Source: Cupriavidus sp. WKF15
Lineage (GTDB): Bacteria > Pseudomonadota > Gammaproteobacteria > Burkholderiales > Burkholderiaceae
DNA: 64,000 bases
Assembly: GCF_029278605.1 (NCBI RefSeq)
Contig: NZ_CP119572.1
Coordinates: forward strand, 2,604,001-2,668,000
Reading direction: 5' to 3'
Every line of letters begins with the position of its first letter. Positions within the stretch are counted from its first letter, which is position 1. The notes under the pieces were generated by a model. The model saw nothing but the letters and a program-made list of their open reading frames with translations, was not told the origin of the DNA and made no database searches. Shown here piece after piece: positions 8,589 through 18,191 of the stretch. The position numbers and the translations under genes are program-made.

Positions 8589-8627
8589 CCCTCACCCCGG
8601 CCCCTCTCCCGCAAGCGGGAGAGGGGC
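8589..8627. repeat. REP-like palindromic repeat, right copy
   Basis: CCCTCACCCCGG is followed by a perfect palindrome, CCCCTCTCCCGC AA GCGGGAGAGGGG. It is the inverted counterpart of the unit at 7103-7144. Its strong hairpin may also serve as a transcript end for genes on either side, but it lacks a T-tract. Confidence 0.65.
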
Positions 8628-8738
8628 GCAAACCAGCGGCAGCAGAACTGGCCCGCCTGAGATGGGCTCAACTGTGCATGGCGTGTCCGCCCCCGTTCCG
8701 TACACTTGTGCTCGACCAGCCTCCGGAGCCTTCGCGCC

Positions 8739-9599
8739 ATGCCCACCTACGCCTTCCGCCTGCTCAACGTCTTTGCCGAATCCACGTTCGGCGGCAATCC
8801 GCTGTGCGTCTTCGAGGATGCCCGCGGCATGGACGACGCCACCATGCAGGCGCTGGCACTGCAGTTCAACCTGTCAGAAACCACCTTCATCCTGCCTTCG
8901 GAGCACGCGCATGCGCAGGTGCGGATCTTCACGCCCGGCTATGAAATGCGCTTCGCCGGGCATCCCACGCTCGGCACCGCGCATGTGGTGCGCGACCTGG
9001 TCGCAAGTGGCGACCGGCTGACGCTCGAATTCAAGGCCGGCGTCGTGCCAGTCGAGGCCAGGGGCAATGTATGGACCTTCACGGCACCCCATGCGGGCCC
9101 GCCCAAGACCGCCGCGGTCAGCCTGCCCGACGCGGACATGGCGGCACTGCTCGGACTGGAAGCGCACGATTTGCTGACCTCGCCGATGTGGGTCGATACC
9201 GGCGCGGACCAGCTGCTGGTTGCCGTGCGCAGCACCGACGCCGTGCAGCGGGCCCGGCCGGACACTGCGCGTCTGGAGCAGTGGCCACAGAGCAGTCTCG
9301 GCCGCAAGACAGCCTATGTGTTCGCCTTTGACCCGACCCGTCCCGGCCGCGTGCTCGCCCGGTACTTCTTCAGCAAGCAAGGCGGCGGCGTGGCGGAAGA
9401 CCCGGGCACCGGGTCCGCATGCGCCAATCTCGGCGGCTGGCTGCTGGCCAACGCGCACGCGCTGCCCGCCGAGTACGAGGTCGACCAGGGTGCCGCCGTC
9501 GACCGTCCCTGTACACTGCGGCTTGCCGTAACCGCGGCGGGCGCGATTCGTGTCGGCGGCCGCGTCATCGAAATCGGCCGCGGTACGGTCACGCTGTAA
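8739..9599 (+). CDS. PhzF-family isomerase/epimerase-like protein
   Basis: This 286-residue protein belongs to the PhzF/diaminopimelate epimerase-fold family. The N-terminal motif VFAESTFGGNPLCVF, the catalytic-type Glu47 in NLSETTFILP, the RFAGHPTLGTAHV block and the second-half motif GGVAEDPGTGSACANLGGWLL are all present. The family shows two similar halves and the expected length (about 280-300). Most members are uncharacterised soluble enzymes; only PhzF itself has a defined role, in phenazine synthesis, and no phenazine genes are near, so I name only the family. Start ATG 8739 follows GGAG 10 bases upstream. The gene follows the insertion sequence and seems monocistronic. Confidence 0.9.
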   Translation: MPTYAFRLLNVFAESTFGGNPLCVFEDARGMDDATMQALALQFNLSETTFILPSEHAHAQVRIFTPGYEMRFAGHPTLGTAHVVRDLVASGDRLTLEFKAGVVPVEARGNVWTFTAPHAGPPKTAAVSLPDADMAALLGLEAHDLLTSPMWVDTGADQLLVAVRSTDAVQRARPDTARLEQWPQSSLGRKTAYVFAFDPTRPGRVLARYFFSKQGGGVAEDPGTGSACANLGGWLLANAHALPAEYEVDQGAAVDRPCTLRLAVTAAGAIRVGGRVIEIGRGTVTL

Positions 9600-9700
9600 T
9601 GCGTGCCCCCGTTCCGACAGGATCGCGCATGGACGCGTACACGATCACCACGCTCGCCGGACATAGCTGATGGCGCGGCCGACTGGCGCCTGATCCGGTA

Positions 9701-11146
9701 TCAGCCGCGCGGCAGCCACTCGGGCGCGTGCGTGCCGAGCGGCTCGGATGGCAGCGCCCAATGGGCCGGCGTCTCCGACAACTGCGCCGCATGCCGCACC
9801 ACGGTCAGCATGCCGAAGCCCGAGGGCAAAACTTCCAACAGGTCGGCCACGTCATCGATCTTTTGCTCGGGCGCCTGCAACCCGGCCGGCACGCGCCCCA
9901 GGCCCCGCAGCCACTGCCCGACCTGCGCCAGCGACACACGCACGTGCCAGCTGCCACCCTCCGTGGCGCGCCGGTGCAGCGCCGCCATGGCGCCGAACGC
10001 CAGCAGGTAGCCGGCTGCGTGGTCGAGCACCTGGGCCGGCAACGGATGGGGCGCATCCTCCCCCGCAGCCTGGGCCTCGGCATGATTAAAGCCTGTGGCG
10101 GTCTGCACCAGCGAATCGAATCCCCGTTTGCCCGACCACGGGCCGACATGGCCATAGGCACTCAGCGACACATAGACAAGACCGGGCCGCGCACGGACCG
10201 CCGCCTCGGCGCCAACTCCCAGTTCCGCGAGCCCGCCGGGCCGGTAGCCCTGGACCATCACGTCGGCGCCGTGCAGCAGCTTGTGCAGCGTGCGCTTGTC
10301 GTCGGGATCGCGCAGGTCGAGCTGGCAACTGCGCTTGCCGCGGCCGGTATCGATGACCAGCGGGGCAATCGACGGCAGGTGCGCCGCCGTGACCAGCAGC
10401 ACGTCGGCGCCATGTGCCGCGAGCGTGCGGCCCGCCACCGGCCCTGCAATGATCCGCGTGAAATCGAGAACCCGGACCCCGGAGAGCGGCCGGCCTTCGG
10501 CCGAGGGCAGCGCCGGCAGCGGCTGCGGCGGCGCTTCGCCGATCCGCTCCAGCGTCACCGGCGGTAGTCCGCGCAGCGCCTGCGCCTGCGGATGCCGGTC
10601 CCATTCCTCGAAGCTGCGCATGGCCGCGACCACCAGGCCGGCATCGGAAGCCGTGGCCTCGAAGGCCTCGGCTTCCCATTTCGCCAGCGCCGCCTGCACG
10701 GCAGCCTTGTCGTGGGCACAGCCCAGCAGCCGCAGCACGCCGTCGCGGTGATGCGGGAAATTGGTATGCAGGCGGACCCAGCGGCCGTCGCCGCAGCGGT
10801 AGACGCCGGCGATCTTGTCCCACAGCTCCGGCGCCGGGCCGCCATCCACGCGCAGGTAGCGTTCGCTGCGGAACTCGGTGATGGCGTGGCGCATGCCCAC
10901 GCCCACCTGCTGCCAGCGTCCGGTGCGCTGCTGCCATAGCGCCGCGGCGGCCAGGGCCGAGGCTGCCAGGCTGGCCTGCGCCGCGGCGCCTATGGCAAAA
11001 CTGGACGGAAGCACCGGATCGGCGCCGCTCAGGTCAAGGTGGCCCAGCGCTTCGGCGGGCAGCCCGGCGCCTTGCCACAAGGCGGCGACGGCACTGGCGG
11101 GCGCGTCGGGAACGGAAGCGGAAGCGGTATCGAGACTGGCAGTCAT
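9701..11146 (-). CDS. CaiB/BaiF (family III) CoA-transferase, unusual domain order
   Basis: This 481-residue protein has family III CoA-transferase signatures, but the usual N-terminal motif ([16 protein letters not shown], then [10 protein letters not shown]) sits near residue 213 instead of residue 5. It is followed by [27 protein letters not shown] and [12 protein letters not shown], then a [19 protein letters not shown] segment. The first 200 residues look like the segment that normally comes last in the family: [20 protein letters not shown] and [20 protein letters not shown]. The layout is therefore a permuted or partly duplicated fold. Family members move CoA between carboxylic acids, and the substrate here is unknown. 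The gene converges on the PhzF gene and is divergent from glnS. Confidence 0.85.
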   Translation of the reverse strand: MTASLDTASASVPDAPASAVAALWQGAGLPAEALGHLDLSGADPVLPSSFAIGAAAQASLAASALAAAALWQQRTGRWQQVGVGMRHAITEFRSERYLRVDGGPAPELWDKIAGVYRCGDGRWVRLHTNFPHHRDGVLRLLGCAHDKAAVQAALAKWEAEAFEATASDAGLVVAAMRSFEEWDRHPQAQALRGLPPVTLERIGEAPPQPLPALPSAEGRPLSGVRVLDFTRIIAGPVAGRTLAAHGADVLLVTAAHLPSIAPLVIDTGRGKRSCQLDLRDPDDKRTLHKLLHGADVMVQGYRPGGLAELGVGAEAAVRARPGLVYVSLSAYGHVGPWSGKRGFDSLVQTATGFNHAEAQAAGEDAPHPLPAQVLDHAAGYLLAFGAMAALHRRATEGGSWHVRVSLAQVGQWLRGLGRVPAGLQAPEQKIDDVADLLEVLPSGFGMLTVVRHAAQLSETPAHWALPSEPLGTHAPEWLPRG

Positions 11147-11402
11147 GGCGGCAAACCCCGGGAAACATGGCGGATGGCGCGAGGCCAGCCGGCCGGTGGA
11201 CGTTCGGCCTCCATGCTACCCCCGGACGTCACTTCCGGCTGCCCCCGGCGTGCCGACGGGACAGCCCCGGAGACAAAAGCGGGCACAAATCCGCCATGCT
11301 CGCGCCGGGTGGTGTCGCTGGCACGGTAAAATCACCAAATTGGCAATCCGCCACGCAACACTGAAGACCAAGCGGTCCATCCAGCCGCCAACCGGCGCCA
11401 CC

Positions 11403-13154
11403 ATGAGCCACGACAACAAGCCCACCGACAGCACGCCCATCGCATCCAACTTTCTGCGAAGCATCATCGACCAGGACCTCGCCGCCGGCACTTATGCCGG
11501 CCGCAAGGACAGCCAGGGCGAGCCGCTGCCGACCGTCATCACCCGCTTCCCGCCGGAGCCCAACGGCTACCTGCATATTGGCCACGCCAAGAGCATCTGC
11601 CTGAACTTCGGCCTCGCCCGCGACTACGGCGGCCGCTGCCACCTGCGCTTCGATGACACCAACCCGGTCAAGGAAGACACCGAATACGTCGACTCGATTA
11701 TCGACGCGGTGCACTGGCTCGGCTTCTCCTGGGACAACAAGACCCCGGGCGGCCAGCCGCACCTGCACTACGCGAGCGATTACTTCGACCAGCTCTACAC
11801 GTTCGCCGAGAAGCTGATCGAGCGCGGCGTCGCCTATATCGACAGCCAGAGCGCCGAGCAGATGGCCGCCAACCGCGGCAACTTCTCCGAGCCGGGCAAG
11901 CCTTCGCCGTTCCGCGACCGCAGCGTCGAGGAAAACCTGCAGCTGTTCCGCGACATGCGCGACGGCAAGTACAAGGACGGCGAGCACGTGCTGCGCGCGA
12001 AGATCGACATGACCGCGCCGAACATCGTGATGCGCGATCCGGTGCTGTACCGCATCCGCCATGCGCACCACCACCGTACCGGCGACAAGTGGTGCATCTA
12101 CCCGATGTACGACTTCACGCACTGCATCTCGGATGCGATCGAGAACATCTCGCATTCGCTGTGCACGCTGGAGTTCGAGAACAACCGTCCGCTGTACGAC
12201 TGGGTGCTCGAGCACCTGCGCGATTGCGGCGTGTTCCGCGATCCGCTGCCGCACCAGTATGAATTCGCGCGCCTGAACCTGACCTACGCGATCACCAGCA
12301 AGCGCAAGCTCAAGCAGCTCGTGGACGAGCAGCGCGTGGACGGCTGGGACGATCCGCGCATGCCGACCATCGTCGGCATCCGCCGCCGCGGCTACACGCC
12401 GGAATCGATCCAGCTGTTCTGCGACCGCGTCGGCGTGGCCAAGGCCGACAGCTGGATCGACATGAGCACCCTGGAAGGCGCCGTGCGCGATGACCTGGAC
12501 ACCCGCGCCGCACGCGGCGTGGCCGTGCTCGACCCGCTCAAGCTGATCCTCGACAACTACCCCGAAGGCCAGGCCGAGGAATGCTCGGCGCCCGTCCACC
12601 CGAAGAAGCCGGAACTGGGCAAGCGCGTGTTCCCGATCTCGCGCGAATTGTGGATCGAGCGCGAGGACTTCAACGAGAACCCGCCGAAGGGCTATTTCCG
12701 GCTGTTCCCGGGCAACAAGGTGCGCCTGAAGTACGGCTACGTGATCGAGTGCACCGGCGTGGACAAGGACGCCGACGGCAACGTCGTGGCCGTGCATGCC
12801 AACTACCTGCCCGACACCAAGAGCGGCACGCCGGGCGCGGACAGCGTCAAGGTCAAGGGCGTGATCCACTGGGTCAGCGCCGCTGCGGCCTACGAGTGCG
12901 AAGTGCGCCTGTACGACCGCCTGTTCAATGACCCGAATCCGGATGCCGGCGGCAAGAATTTCCTCGAAGCCCTGAACCCGGACTCCAAGAAGATCATCAC
13001 GGCCTACCTGGAGCCGAGCCTGCGCGACGCCAGTCCGGAAGACCGCTTCCAGTTCGAACGCCACGGCTACTTCGTCGCCGACCGCGTCGATTCGCAGCCA
13101 GGCAAGCCGGTCTTCAACCGCATCGTCGGGCTGAAGGACAGCTGGGGCAAGTGA
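11403..13154 (+). CDS. glnS: glutaminyl-tRNA synthetase
   Basis: This 583-residue class I aminoacyl-tRNA synthetase attaches glutamine to tRNA-Gln in the cytoplasm. The ATP-binding signature [20 protein letters not shown] (HIGH at 58-61) and the KMSKS equivalent [11 protein letters not shown] (about 297-303) are intact. [14 protein letters not shown] and the C-terminal anticodon-binding beta-barrels ([21 protein letters not shown]) distinguish it from GluRS. Start ATG 11403 gives the family N-terminus [11 protein letters not shown]; a TAAAAT -10-like box lies about 70 bases upstream. The stop codon overlaps the start of the next gene, so the S4-domain protein is translationally coupled. Confidence 0.97.
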   Translation: MSHDNKPTDSTPIASNFLRSIIDQDLAAGTYAGRKDSQGEPLPTVITRFPPEPNGYLHIGHAKSICLNFGLARDYGGRCHLRFDDTNPVKEDTEYVDSIIDAVHWLGFSWDNKTPGGQPHLHYASDYFDQLYTFAEKLIERGVAYIDSQSAEQMAANRGNFSEPGKPSPFRDRSVEENLQLFRDMRDGKYKDGEHVLRAKIDMTAPNIVMRDPVLYRIRHAHHHRTGDKWCIYPMYDFTHCISDAIENISHSLCTLEFENNRPLYDWVLEHLRDCGVFRDPLPHQYEFARLNLTYAITSKRKLKQLVDEQRVDGWDDPRMPTIVGIRRRGYTPESIQLFCDRVGVAKADSWIDMSTLEGAVRDDLDTRAARGVAVLDPLKLILDNYPEGQAEECSAPVHPKKPELGKRVFPISRELWIEREDFNENPPKGYFRLFPGNKVRLKYGYVIECTGVDKDADGNVVAVHANYLPDTKSGTPGADSVKVKGVIHWVSAAAAYECEVRLYDRLFNDPNPDAGGKNFLEALNPDSKKIITAYLEPSLRDASPEDRFQFERHGYFVADRVDSQPGKPVFNRIVGLKDSWGK

Positions 13155-13396
13155 TGGCAAAGGCAGGCAAATCCCAGGCCCAGGTCATTACGTTCCCGCT
13201 CGATCGCGAGTTCATCGCGCTCAATGACCTGCTCAAGCTCGCGGGCGTATGCGACAGCGGCGGCGCCGGCAAGGCGCTGGTCGCCGCCGGCGAAGTCTCG
13301 GTGGACGGCGAGCCCGAATCGCGCAAGACTGCGAAGATTCGCGCCGGCCAGGTGGTCAGCCTGGCCGGCATCGACATCCGGGTGGTCGCGGCCTGA
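13154..13396 (+). CDS. S4-domain RNA-binding protein (YbcJ-like)
   Basis: This 80-residue protein consists almost entirely of an S4 RNA-binding fold: FIALNDLLKLAGVCDSGGAG, VAAGEVSVDGEPESRKTAKI and AGQVVSLAG, like E. coli YbcJ. ATG 13154 overlaps the glnS stop (TGATG); a GTG one codon earlier is an alternative. Overlap with glnS suggests cotranslation. The family binds structured RNA, with the exact target unknown. Confidence 0.88.
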   Translation: MAKAGKSQAQVITFPLDREFIALNDLLKLAGVCDSGGAGKALVAAGEVSVDGEPESRKTAKIRAGQVVSLAGIDIRVVAA

Positions 13397-13459
13397 CGGC
13401 TGGCGGTCGGCAGCGGCTCAGCCGCTGCGATGAATGCAGCTTCACGCAAGGACCGAACC

Positions 13460-13846
13460 ATGCCGATCGCATTCTGGTGTGTCCTCGTGGCAGGCATCCT
13501 GCCTGTCGTGACCGTGGCCATTGCCAAGGCCGGCGGCAAGGCCTTCGACAACCACGACCCGCGCGGCTGGCTGGAGCGCCAGAGCGGCCGCGCGCGCCGC
13601 GCCGACCTGGCACACCGGAACCACTTCGAAGCCTTCCCCTTCTTTGCCGCTGCGGTGCTGGTGGCCAGCCACATGCAGGCGCCCCAGGCGCGCATCAACG
13701 AACTCGCGGTGGTCTTCATCATCGCCCGCGTGCTCTACACGGTGTGCTACCTGGCCGACCGCCCCACGCTGCGCACGCTGTGCTGGACTATCGGCTTGCT
13801 GTCGGTAGTCGGCATCTTCCTGCTGCCGGTCTTTGTGCATAACTAG
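13460..13846 (+). CDS. MAPEG-family membrane protein
   Basis: A 128-residue protein with four hydrophobic stretches (about 1-20, 55-72, 75-97 and 103-125) and the MAPEG-type motifs NHDPRGWLERQSGRARRADLAH and HFEAFPFFAAAV followed by ARVLYTVCYLAD. MAPEG proteins are small inner-membrane proteins related to eukaryotic membrane glutathione transferases; bacterial members mostly lack an assigned reaction. ATG 13460 is preceded by AAGGA; the frame could open at 13430, adding a non-hydrophobic leader. It lies 12 bases before the YceI gene, a likely two-gene operon. Confidence 0.85.
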   Translation: MPIAFWCVLVAGILPVVTVAIAKAGGKAFDNHDPRGWLERQSGRARRADLAHRNHFEAFPFFAAAVLVASHMQAPQARINELAVVFIIARVLYTVCYLADRPTLRTLCWTIGLLSVVGIFLLPVFVHN

Positions 13847-13858
13847 GAGCGACCAGTT

Positions 13859-14449
13859 ATGCGCGCGTTTCGCCTTGCGTGGCTGCTGGCGGCCGTTCTC
13901 AGCGCGGCAGCCGTCGCCGCCCCTATCTCCTACACCGTCGACCCGACGCATACGAGCGTCTACTTTGCCGCCAGCCACTTCGACCGAACCACGGTACGCG
14001 GGCGCTTCGGCAAGATCGACGGGCGCATCGTCTACGACCCCGCCACCGGCGCGGGCGGAATCGACTTCACTGTGGAAACCGCTTCGGTCGACACCGGCAA
14101 TCGCAGCCTCGACGGCGTGCTTCGTTCGCCACAGTTCCTGGATGCCGTCAATGCGCCCGTGGCCAGGCTGCGAGCTGACCGCTTCGTTGCGGAGAACGGC
14201 AAGCTCGTGGCGGTGGAAGGCGAACTGAGCCTGCTCGGGACGACAAGGCCGCTGAGGCTTGAGGTCGATCGCTTCAGTTGCGGCGAAATCTCGCTGTTCG
14301 GCATCCGTCGCAAGGTCTGCGGCGGTGATTTCCACGCCACTGTCACGCGCAGCGCCTTTGGCATGACGCGGTTCCTGCCGGAAGTGAGCGATACCGTGAC
14401 GCTGCAGATCTCAGTCGAGGCATCCCCCGGGGATTCCACTGCGCAATGA
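13859..14449 (+). CDS. YceI-family periplasmic lipid-binding-like protein
   Basis: A 196-residue secreted protein with a Sec signal peptide at 1-20 (RLAWLLAAVLSAAAVAA). The YceI lipocalin-like barrel follows: YTVDPTHTSVYFAASHFDRTTVRGRFGKIDG, then VDTGNRSLDGVLRSPQFLD and the C-terminal GEISLFGIRRKVCGG and VTRSAFGM. YceI proteins bind isoprenoid or polyprenoid ligands in the periplasm and are often paired with small membrane proteins, here the MAPEG gene 12 bases upstream. Two cysteines in the C-terminal half could form a disulfide. Confidence 0.9.
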   Translation: MRAFRLAWLLAAVLSAAAVAAPISYTVDPTHTSVYFAASHFDRTTVRGRFGKIDGRIVYDPATGAGGIDFTVETASVDTGNRSLDGVLRSPQFLDAVNAPVARLRADRFVAENGKLVAVEGELSLLGTTRPLRLEVDRFSCGEISLFGIRRKVCGGDFHATVTRSAFGMTRFLPEVSDTVTLQISVEASPGDSTAQ

Positions 14450-14558
14450 CGGCATCCGATCACCTTTACGGCGGGATTCTTTTGTAGAATTGACCGTTTG
14501 CTTCCCATAACTGCCTGCCGCGCGTCGCGAACTGCGTGCTGGCGACGCGAGACAGCCA

Positions 14559-14867
14559 ATGATCGATATCCACTCCGGCGACATCGTTGCCGCCGCGCTG
14601 GCGGCGTCCGGTGCCTGCCTGCTGTGCGCCATCCCCGCCAATTTCCTGCGGCGCTTCCCGCTCTGGGCCGTGCGGACCTACGGGCGCGGCGCGCTGTTGC
14701 TGCCGTTCCTGGCCATGACGGTCGGAACCTGGCTGTTCCGCCTCGCGACTGCCGGCCAGCTCGACAGCCCGGCAGGAAATGCCATGGTGGTCGCCGCCGC
14801 CTTCCTGACAACCGTGCTGATGTCGGCGCTGCTGCGCTTCTACCTCAGCGAATACCGCAAGCGCTGA
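14559..14867 (+). CDS. small three-helix membrane protein, function unknown
   Basis: A 102-residue hydrophobic protein with probable membrane helices at about 10-30, 44-62 and 74-94 and a basic C-terminus (EYRKR). I do not recognise a family. It stands alone between the YceI and YaeQ genes. A TAGAAT -10-like sequence at about 14485 lies upstream. High GC codon use and good third-position bias on this strand support it as a real gene. Confidence 0.7.
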   Translation: MIDIHSGDIVAAALAASGACLLCAIPANFLRRFPLWAVRTYGRGALLLPFLAMTVGTWLFRLATAGQLDSPAGNAMVVAAAFLTTVLMSALLRFYLSEYRKR

Positions 14868-14973
14868 CACCTGCCCGCGCCAAGGGGGCGGGGCCGGACA
14901 TACGGCCGGCCGCCTGAATCACGTATGATGCGGCCTTTCGCGTCGCGACGACGCGTGCCGCACACCTTTCTTC

Positions 14974-15522
14974 ATGGCGCTCAAATCCACCATTTTCAAA
15001 GCCGAACTGTCCGTGTCCGACATGGACCGGCCGTACTACGGCAGCCATACCCTGACCATCGCCCAGCACCCGTCCGAGAACGACGCGCGCATGATGGTGC
15101 GCCTGCTTGCCTTTGCCTGCGAAGCCAGCGAGACCCTCGCCTTCACGCGCGGCCTGGACGACCCCGACGAACCCGACCTGTGGGACCGCAAGCTGACCGG
15201 TGAGATCGAGCACTGGGTCGAACTGGGCCAGCCCGACGAAGCGCGCCTGAAGCGCGCGGCCGCCCGCTCGGACCGCGTCACGGTCTATGCCTACAACGGC
15301 GCCAGCGCGCGCGAGTGGTGGAAAGGCATGGCCGGCAAGGCTGGCAAGCTGCGCAATGTGACGATCTACAATGTGCCGACTGACGCGGTCGATGCCCTGG
15401 CTGCGCTGGCGCAACGCGCCATGCGCCTGTCCGTCACGATCCAGGACGGTGAAATCTGGGTCAGCGACGACGACCGCAATGTGCAACTGACGCTGGACGT
15501 GCTCCAGCGCGCCGCAAGCTGA
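14974..15522 (+). CDS. yaeQ: YaeQ-family protein
   Basis: This 182-residue protein has the YaeQ layout from end to end: [59 protein letters not shown], and the C-terminal [18 protein letters not shown]. The YaeQ fold is related to PD-(D/E)XK nucleases, though no nuclease activity is established; old reports link it to suppression of RfaH loss. It is soluble and cytoplasmic. It seems monocistronic, 106 bases behind the small membrane protein. Confidence 0.92.
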   Translation: MALKSTIFKAELSVSDMDRPYYGSHTLTIAQHPSENDARMMVRLLAFACEASETLAFTRGLDDPDEPDLWDRKLTGEIEHWVELGQPDEARLKRAAARSDRVTVYAYNGASAREWWKGMAGKAGKLRNVTIYNVPTDAVDALAALAQRAMRLSVTIQDGEIWVSDDDRNVQLTLDVLQRAAS

Positions 15523-15607
15523 GCAGGCCCGGAACGCGCCGCGCACCGGCCTGCCCTGCTCTCCCGATCCAACCGCATTTTTTGCACCAACCGGAAGGAA
15601 TAACACC

Positions 15608-15955
15608 ATGCAAACCACCCCGTCTGGCCTGCAGTACGAAGACACCACTGTCGGTTCCGGCACCGAAGCCGTCGCTGGCAAGCACGTGACCGTGCACTAC
15701 ACCGGCTGGCTGTATGAAAACGGCCAGGCCGGCCGCAAGTTCGATTCGAGCAAGGACCGCAACGATCCGTTCGTGTTCCCACTGGGCGCCGGCCATGTCA
15801 TCCGCGGCTGGGATGAAGGCGTGCAGGGCATGAAGGTCGGCGGCGTGCGCCGCCTGGTGATCCCGGCCGACCTGGGCTACGGCGCGCGCGGCGCGGGCGG
15901 CGTGATTCCGCCCAACGCCACGCTGCTGTTCGAAGTGGAACTGCTGGCGGTCTGA
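15608..15955 (+). CDS. FKBP-type peptidyl-prolyl cis-trans isomerase
   Basis: A 115-residue single-domain FKBP without signal peptide, hence cytoplasmic. The FK506-binding motifs [55 protein letters not shown] and [14 protein letters not shown] are complete. It speeds proline isomerisation in folding proteins. The start has a good AGGAA ribosome site (about 15596-15600). It is the typical small FKBP of beta-proteobacteria. Confidence 0.95.
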   Translation: MQTTPSGLQYEDTTVGSGTEAVAGKHVTVHYTGWLYENGQAGRKFDSSKDRNDPFVFPLGAGHVIRGWDEGVQGMKVGGVRRLVIPADLGYGARGAGGVIPPNATLLFEVELLAV

Positions 15956-16000
15956 CACCGGCGTCGAAGCGGGCACCGCCCGCTTCGCCCCGGGACCTGC

Positions 16001-16321
16001 TCAGAAGCCGATGGCGGCATTGCCGACATCGACACGGACCTTGTCGCGGTCCAGCAGGCGAGCCGCGTGGCGCGCATAGTCCTGCGCCCAGGCGGTATCG
16101 TCGGCAAAGCGCGACTCCCCCGAAAACTTGGCCACGTTCAGGATCTTGTCGATCACGAGCACCTTGCCGACCGGGCTGGAGGCCTGGCAATCGAGCTCGG
16201 TGTACTCCTTGTCGAACCACCGCCACGCCGCCTCTTCACCGACCGATGCCAGTTCGGCCTGGCTGATCGTGAATTCGAACTCCTTGCCGCTGCCGAACAC
16301 CACCGTAAGCGTACGCGCCAT
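16001..16321 (-). CDS. conserved small protein of unknown function
   Basis: A 106-residue soluble protein starting M-A-R-T-L-T-V-V-F-G-S-G. It is acidic/mixed with strand-rich early sequence, and carries neither a signal peptide nor a membrane segment. I do not recognise a family with confidence. ATG 16321 is chosen because the upstream extension of the frame to 16399 is of intergenic character. It converges on the FKBP gene with a 45-base gap and is divergent from chaC. Confidence 0.65.
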   Translation of the reverse strand: MARTLTVVFGSGKEFEFTISQAELASVGEEAAWRWFDKEYTELDCQASSPVGKVLVIDKILNVAKFSGESRFADDTAWAQDYARHAARLLDRDKVRVDVGNAAIGF

Positions 16322-16546
16322 TGCCGGTTCTCCAAGGTCGGGATGATGCTGCCATTGTAAGGACAAGGTGGCAGCCTGAGCCAGCCCGGGCTGGCCCAAT
16401 CACAAGCCGGCGTGATCACGGACAAGGCGGCCGTTGCGGACCGACCGTTGCCTGGCGCCCACACCCTTGTCCGCCCGCGACGAAATATGGCGGCCGTGCC
16501 GCTTCGCGGCCCTGCCCGTTGCCCGGCTTTGCATTATGCTGGCAAC

Positions 16547-17353
16547 ATGGCCATTACCCGACAGGACCTCGAAACGGACCGGCTGCGCACCTCGCTGTGC
16601 AGCACGCCGGTCGCGTCCGCCCTGTTGCCGGAAGAAGCCTTCGAACGATCGCTGCGCGATGCGCTGGCCAGCCGCCCGGACGACTGCGCACTCCATGGCG
16701 ATGTCTGGGTGTTCGGCTACGGCTCGCTGATCTGGAACCCGATGGTGGTGCATACCGAGCGCCAGCGCGCTACCGTGCATGGCTACCATCGCGGCTTCTA
16801 CCTGTATTCCCGCATCAACCGCGGCACCTGGGACAACCCGGGTCTGGTGCTTGGCCTGGACCGCGGCGGCTGCTGCCACGGCATGGTGTTCCGCATCCCG
16901 GGTCATGTCGTGGAGCAGGAATTCCGGCTGCTGTGGCGCCGCGAGATGCTGACGGGCGCCTACCATCCGCGCTGGCTGCGCATCCGTACCGGCACAGCCG
17001 ACGAAGCCGGTGGCCCGGAGCAGCGCGCGCTCGCGTTCGTCATGAATCGCGATCACGAAGGCTATGCGGGCCGCCTGCCCGACGCCAGCGTGGTGGAACG
17101 GCTGCGCCATGCCGTCGGCCTCTACGGCCCGGCGCGTGAATACCTGCAGCAGACGCTGCTGGGCCTGGCCACCAATGGCGTCGACGACCCCTACCTCGGT
17201 CGCCTGTGGCGCCAGCTCCAGGCCCATGATGCCGCCGATGCCGAGCGCGGCCATGGCGGCCATGGCGGCCATGGCGGGCCGGCCCATCCACAGCGGCCCG
17301 ATGGCGAGGCGTCGCCATTGCCCGCGCCGGCCAGTCCGCGCGAGACCGTCTGA
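16547..17353 (+). CDS. chaC: ChaC-type gamma-glutamylcyclotransferase
   Basis: A 268-residue member of the ChaC family, which degrades glutathione to 5-oxoproline and Cys-Gly. The substrate-binding motif VFGYGSLIWNP (about 55-65), the HGYHRGFYLYSRINRGTWDNPGLVLGL block and the acidic residue in LLWRREMLTGAYHPRW, the usual catalytic region, are present. The C-terminal tail (about 230-268) departs from the family: it holds GHGGHGGHGGPAHPQ, encoded by three near-perfect 9-bp repeats of CATGGCGGC, and is low complexity. A His/Gly run might bind metal. With the Ggt protein at 5.4 kb this is the second glutathione-bond enzyme in the window. Confidence 0.9.
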   Translation: MAITRQDLETDRLRTSLCSTPVASALLPEEAFERSLRDALASRPDDCALHGDVWVFGYGSLIWNPMVVHTERQRATVHGYHRGFYLYSRINRGTWDNPGLVLGLDRGGCCHGMVFRIPGHVVEQEFRLLWRREMLTGAYHPRWLRIRTGTADEAGGPEQRALAFVMNRDHEGYAGRLPDASVVERLRHAVGLYGPAREYLQQTLLGLATNGVDDPYLGRLWRQLQAHDAADAERGHGGHGGHGGPAHPQRPDGEASPLPAPASPRETV

Positions 17354-17369
17354 CCCAGGAGCGAACGCC

Positions 17370-18167
17370 ATGACGCGCCCCTTTGTCCGCACCCGCCGCC
17401 AGGCGCTCACCGAGATGCTTGGGCTGATGGGGCTTCTGAGTTGCGGCGCCCTGCTGGCCGGCCAAGGTGGCCCGACCCTGGCTGCACGCCCCGCAGGCAC
17501 GGACGGCGCCGGCTCCCCGCGCGGCACGCACGGCAACGGCGCACAGGTTCCCAACCGCACGGAAGGCATCAGCGCGCTGGACCGCAACCTGATCACGGCC
17601 GCCATGGGAGGCGACCTGGAACTGGTCAACCGCCTGCTGGCGGCCGGCGCCTCGGCGCAGGCGGTCGACGAACGCGGCCGCAGCGCGCTGCTGACAGCCG
17701 TCTACAACCGGCGCGCCGAGGTCGCGAAGACGCTGATCCTGGCCGGCGCCGACGTCAACCGCAAGGATGCGGAATCCAATAGTCCGTTCCTGCTGGCAGC
17801 AGCCACTGGCCAGGTGGATGTGTTGCGGCTGACGCTGTCGCATGGCGCGGACCTGGCCAGCACGGACCGCTACGACGGCACCGCGCTGATCGCGGCAAGC
17901 CAGCATGGCAACGTGGAAGTCGTGAAGTTGCTGCTGCAAAAGGGCATTGCCGTCGACCATGTCAACCAGCTTGGCTGGACCGCCTTGCTCGAGGCGGTGA
18001 TCCTCGGCGACGGCAGCGCGCGCTATGAAGAAATCGTGCAGTTGCTGATCGACGCCGGGGCCGACGCCAACCTGCCCGACCGCGAAGGCGTGTCGCCCAC
18101 GCGCCATGCGCGCGACCGGGGCTACAAGTCGATGGTGAAGATTCTCATGCGCGCACGCGGTCACTGA
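17370..18167 (+). CDS. exported ankyrin-repeat protein
   Basis: A 265-residue protein with an N-terminal export signal: R-T-R-R-Q-A-L-T then a hydrophobic core to about residue 40, compatible with a Tat or Sec signal. About five ankyrin repeats follow from residue 70 to 255 (DLELVNRLLAAGASAQAVDERGRS, AEVAKTLILAGADVNRKD, GQVDVLRLTLSHGADLAS, GNVEVVKLLLQKGIAVDHVN, YEEIVQLLIDAGADANLPDREG). Ankyrin repeats mediate protein contacts; similar periplasmic proteins accompany catalases in other bacteria, but no partner is obvious here. It starts 16 bases after chaC and is probably cotranscribed. Confidence 0.88.
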   Translation: MTRPFVRTRRQALTEMLGLMGLLSCGALLAGQGGPTLAARPAGTDGAGSPRGTHGNGAQVPNRTEGISALDRNLITAAMGGDLELVNRLLAAGASAQAVDERGRSALLTAVYNRRAEVAKTLILAGADVNRKDAESNSPFLLAAATGQVDVLRLTLSHGADLASTDRYDGTALIAASQHGNVEVVKLLLQKGIAVDHVNQLGWTALLEAVILGDGSARYEEIVQLLIDAGADANLPDREGVSPTRHARDRGYKSMVKILMRARGH

Positions 18168-18191
18168 TCACGGCGCGCCGAACCTGCCACC

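Noticed and set aside
11229..13160. 643-codon open frame opposite glnS
   Set aside because: Long only because of high GC; no domains, and glnS is certain.
17251..17280. Short tandem repeat considered as a CRISPR-like or regulatory array
   Set aside because: It is a 9-bp repeat inside the chaC reading frame coding for Gly-His-Gly units; no spacers. No CRISPR array was found anywhere in the window.
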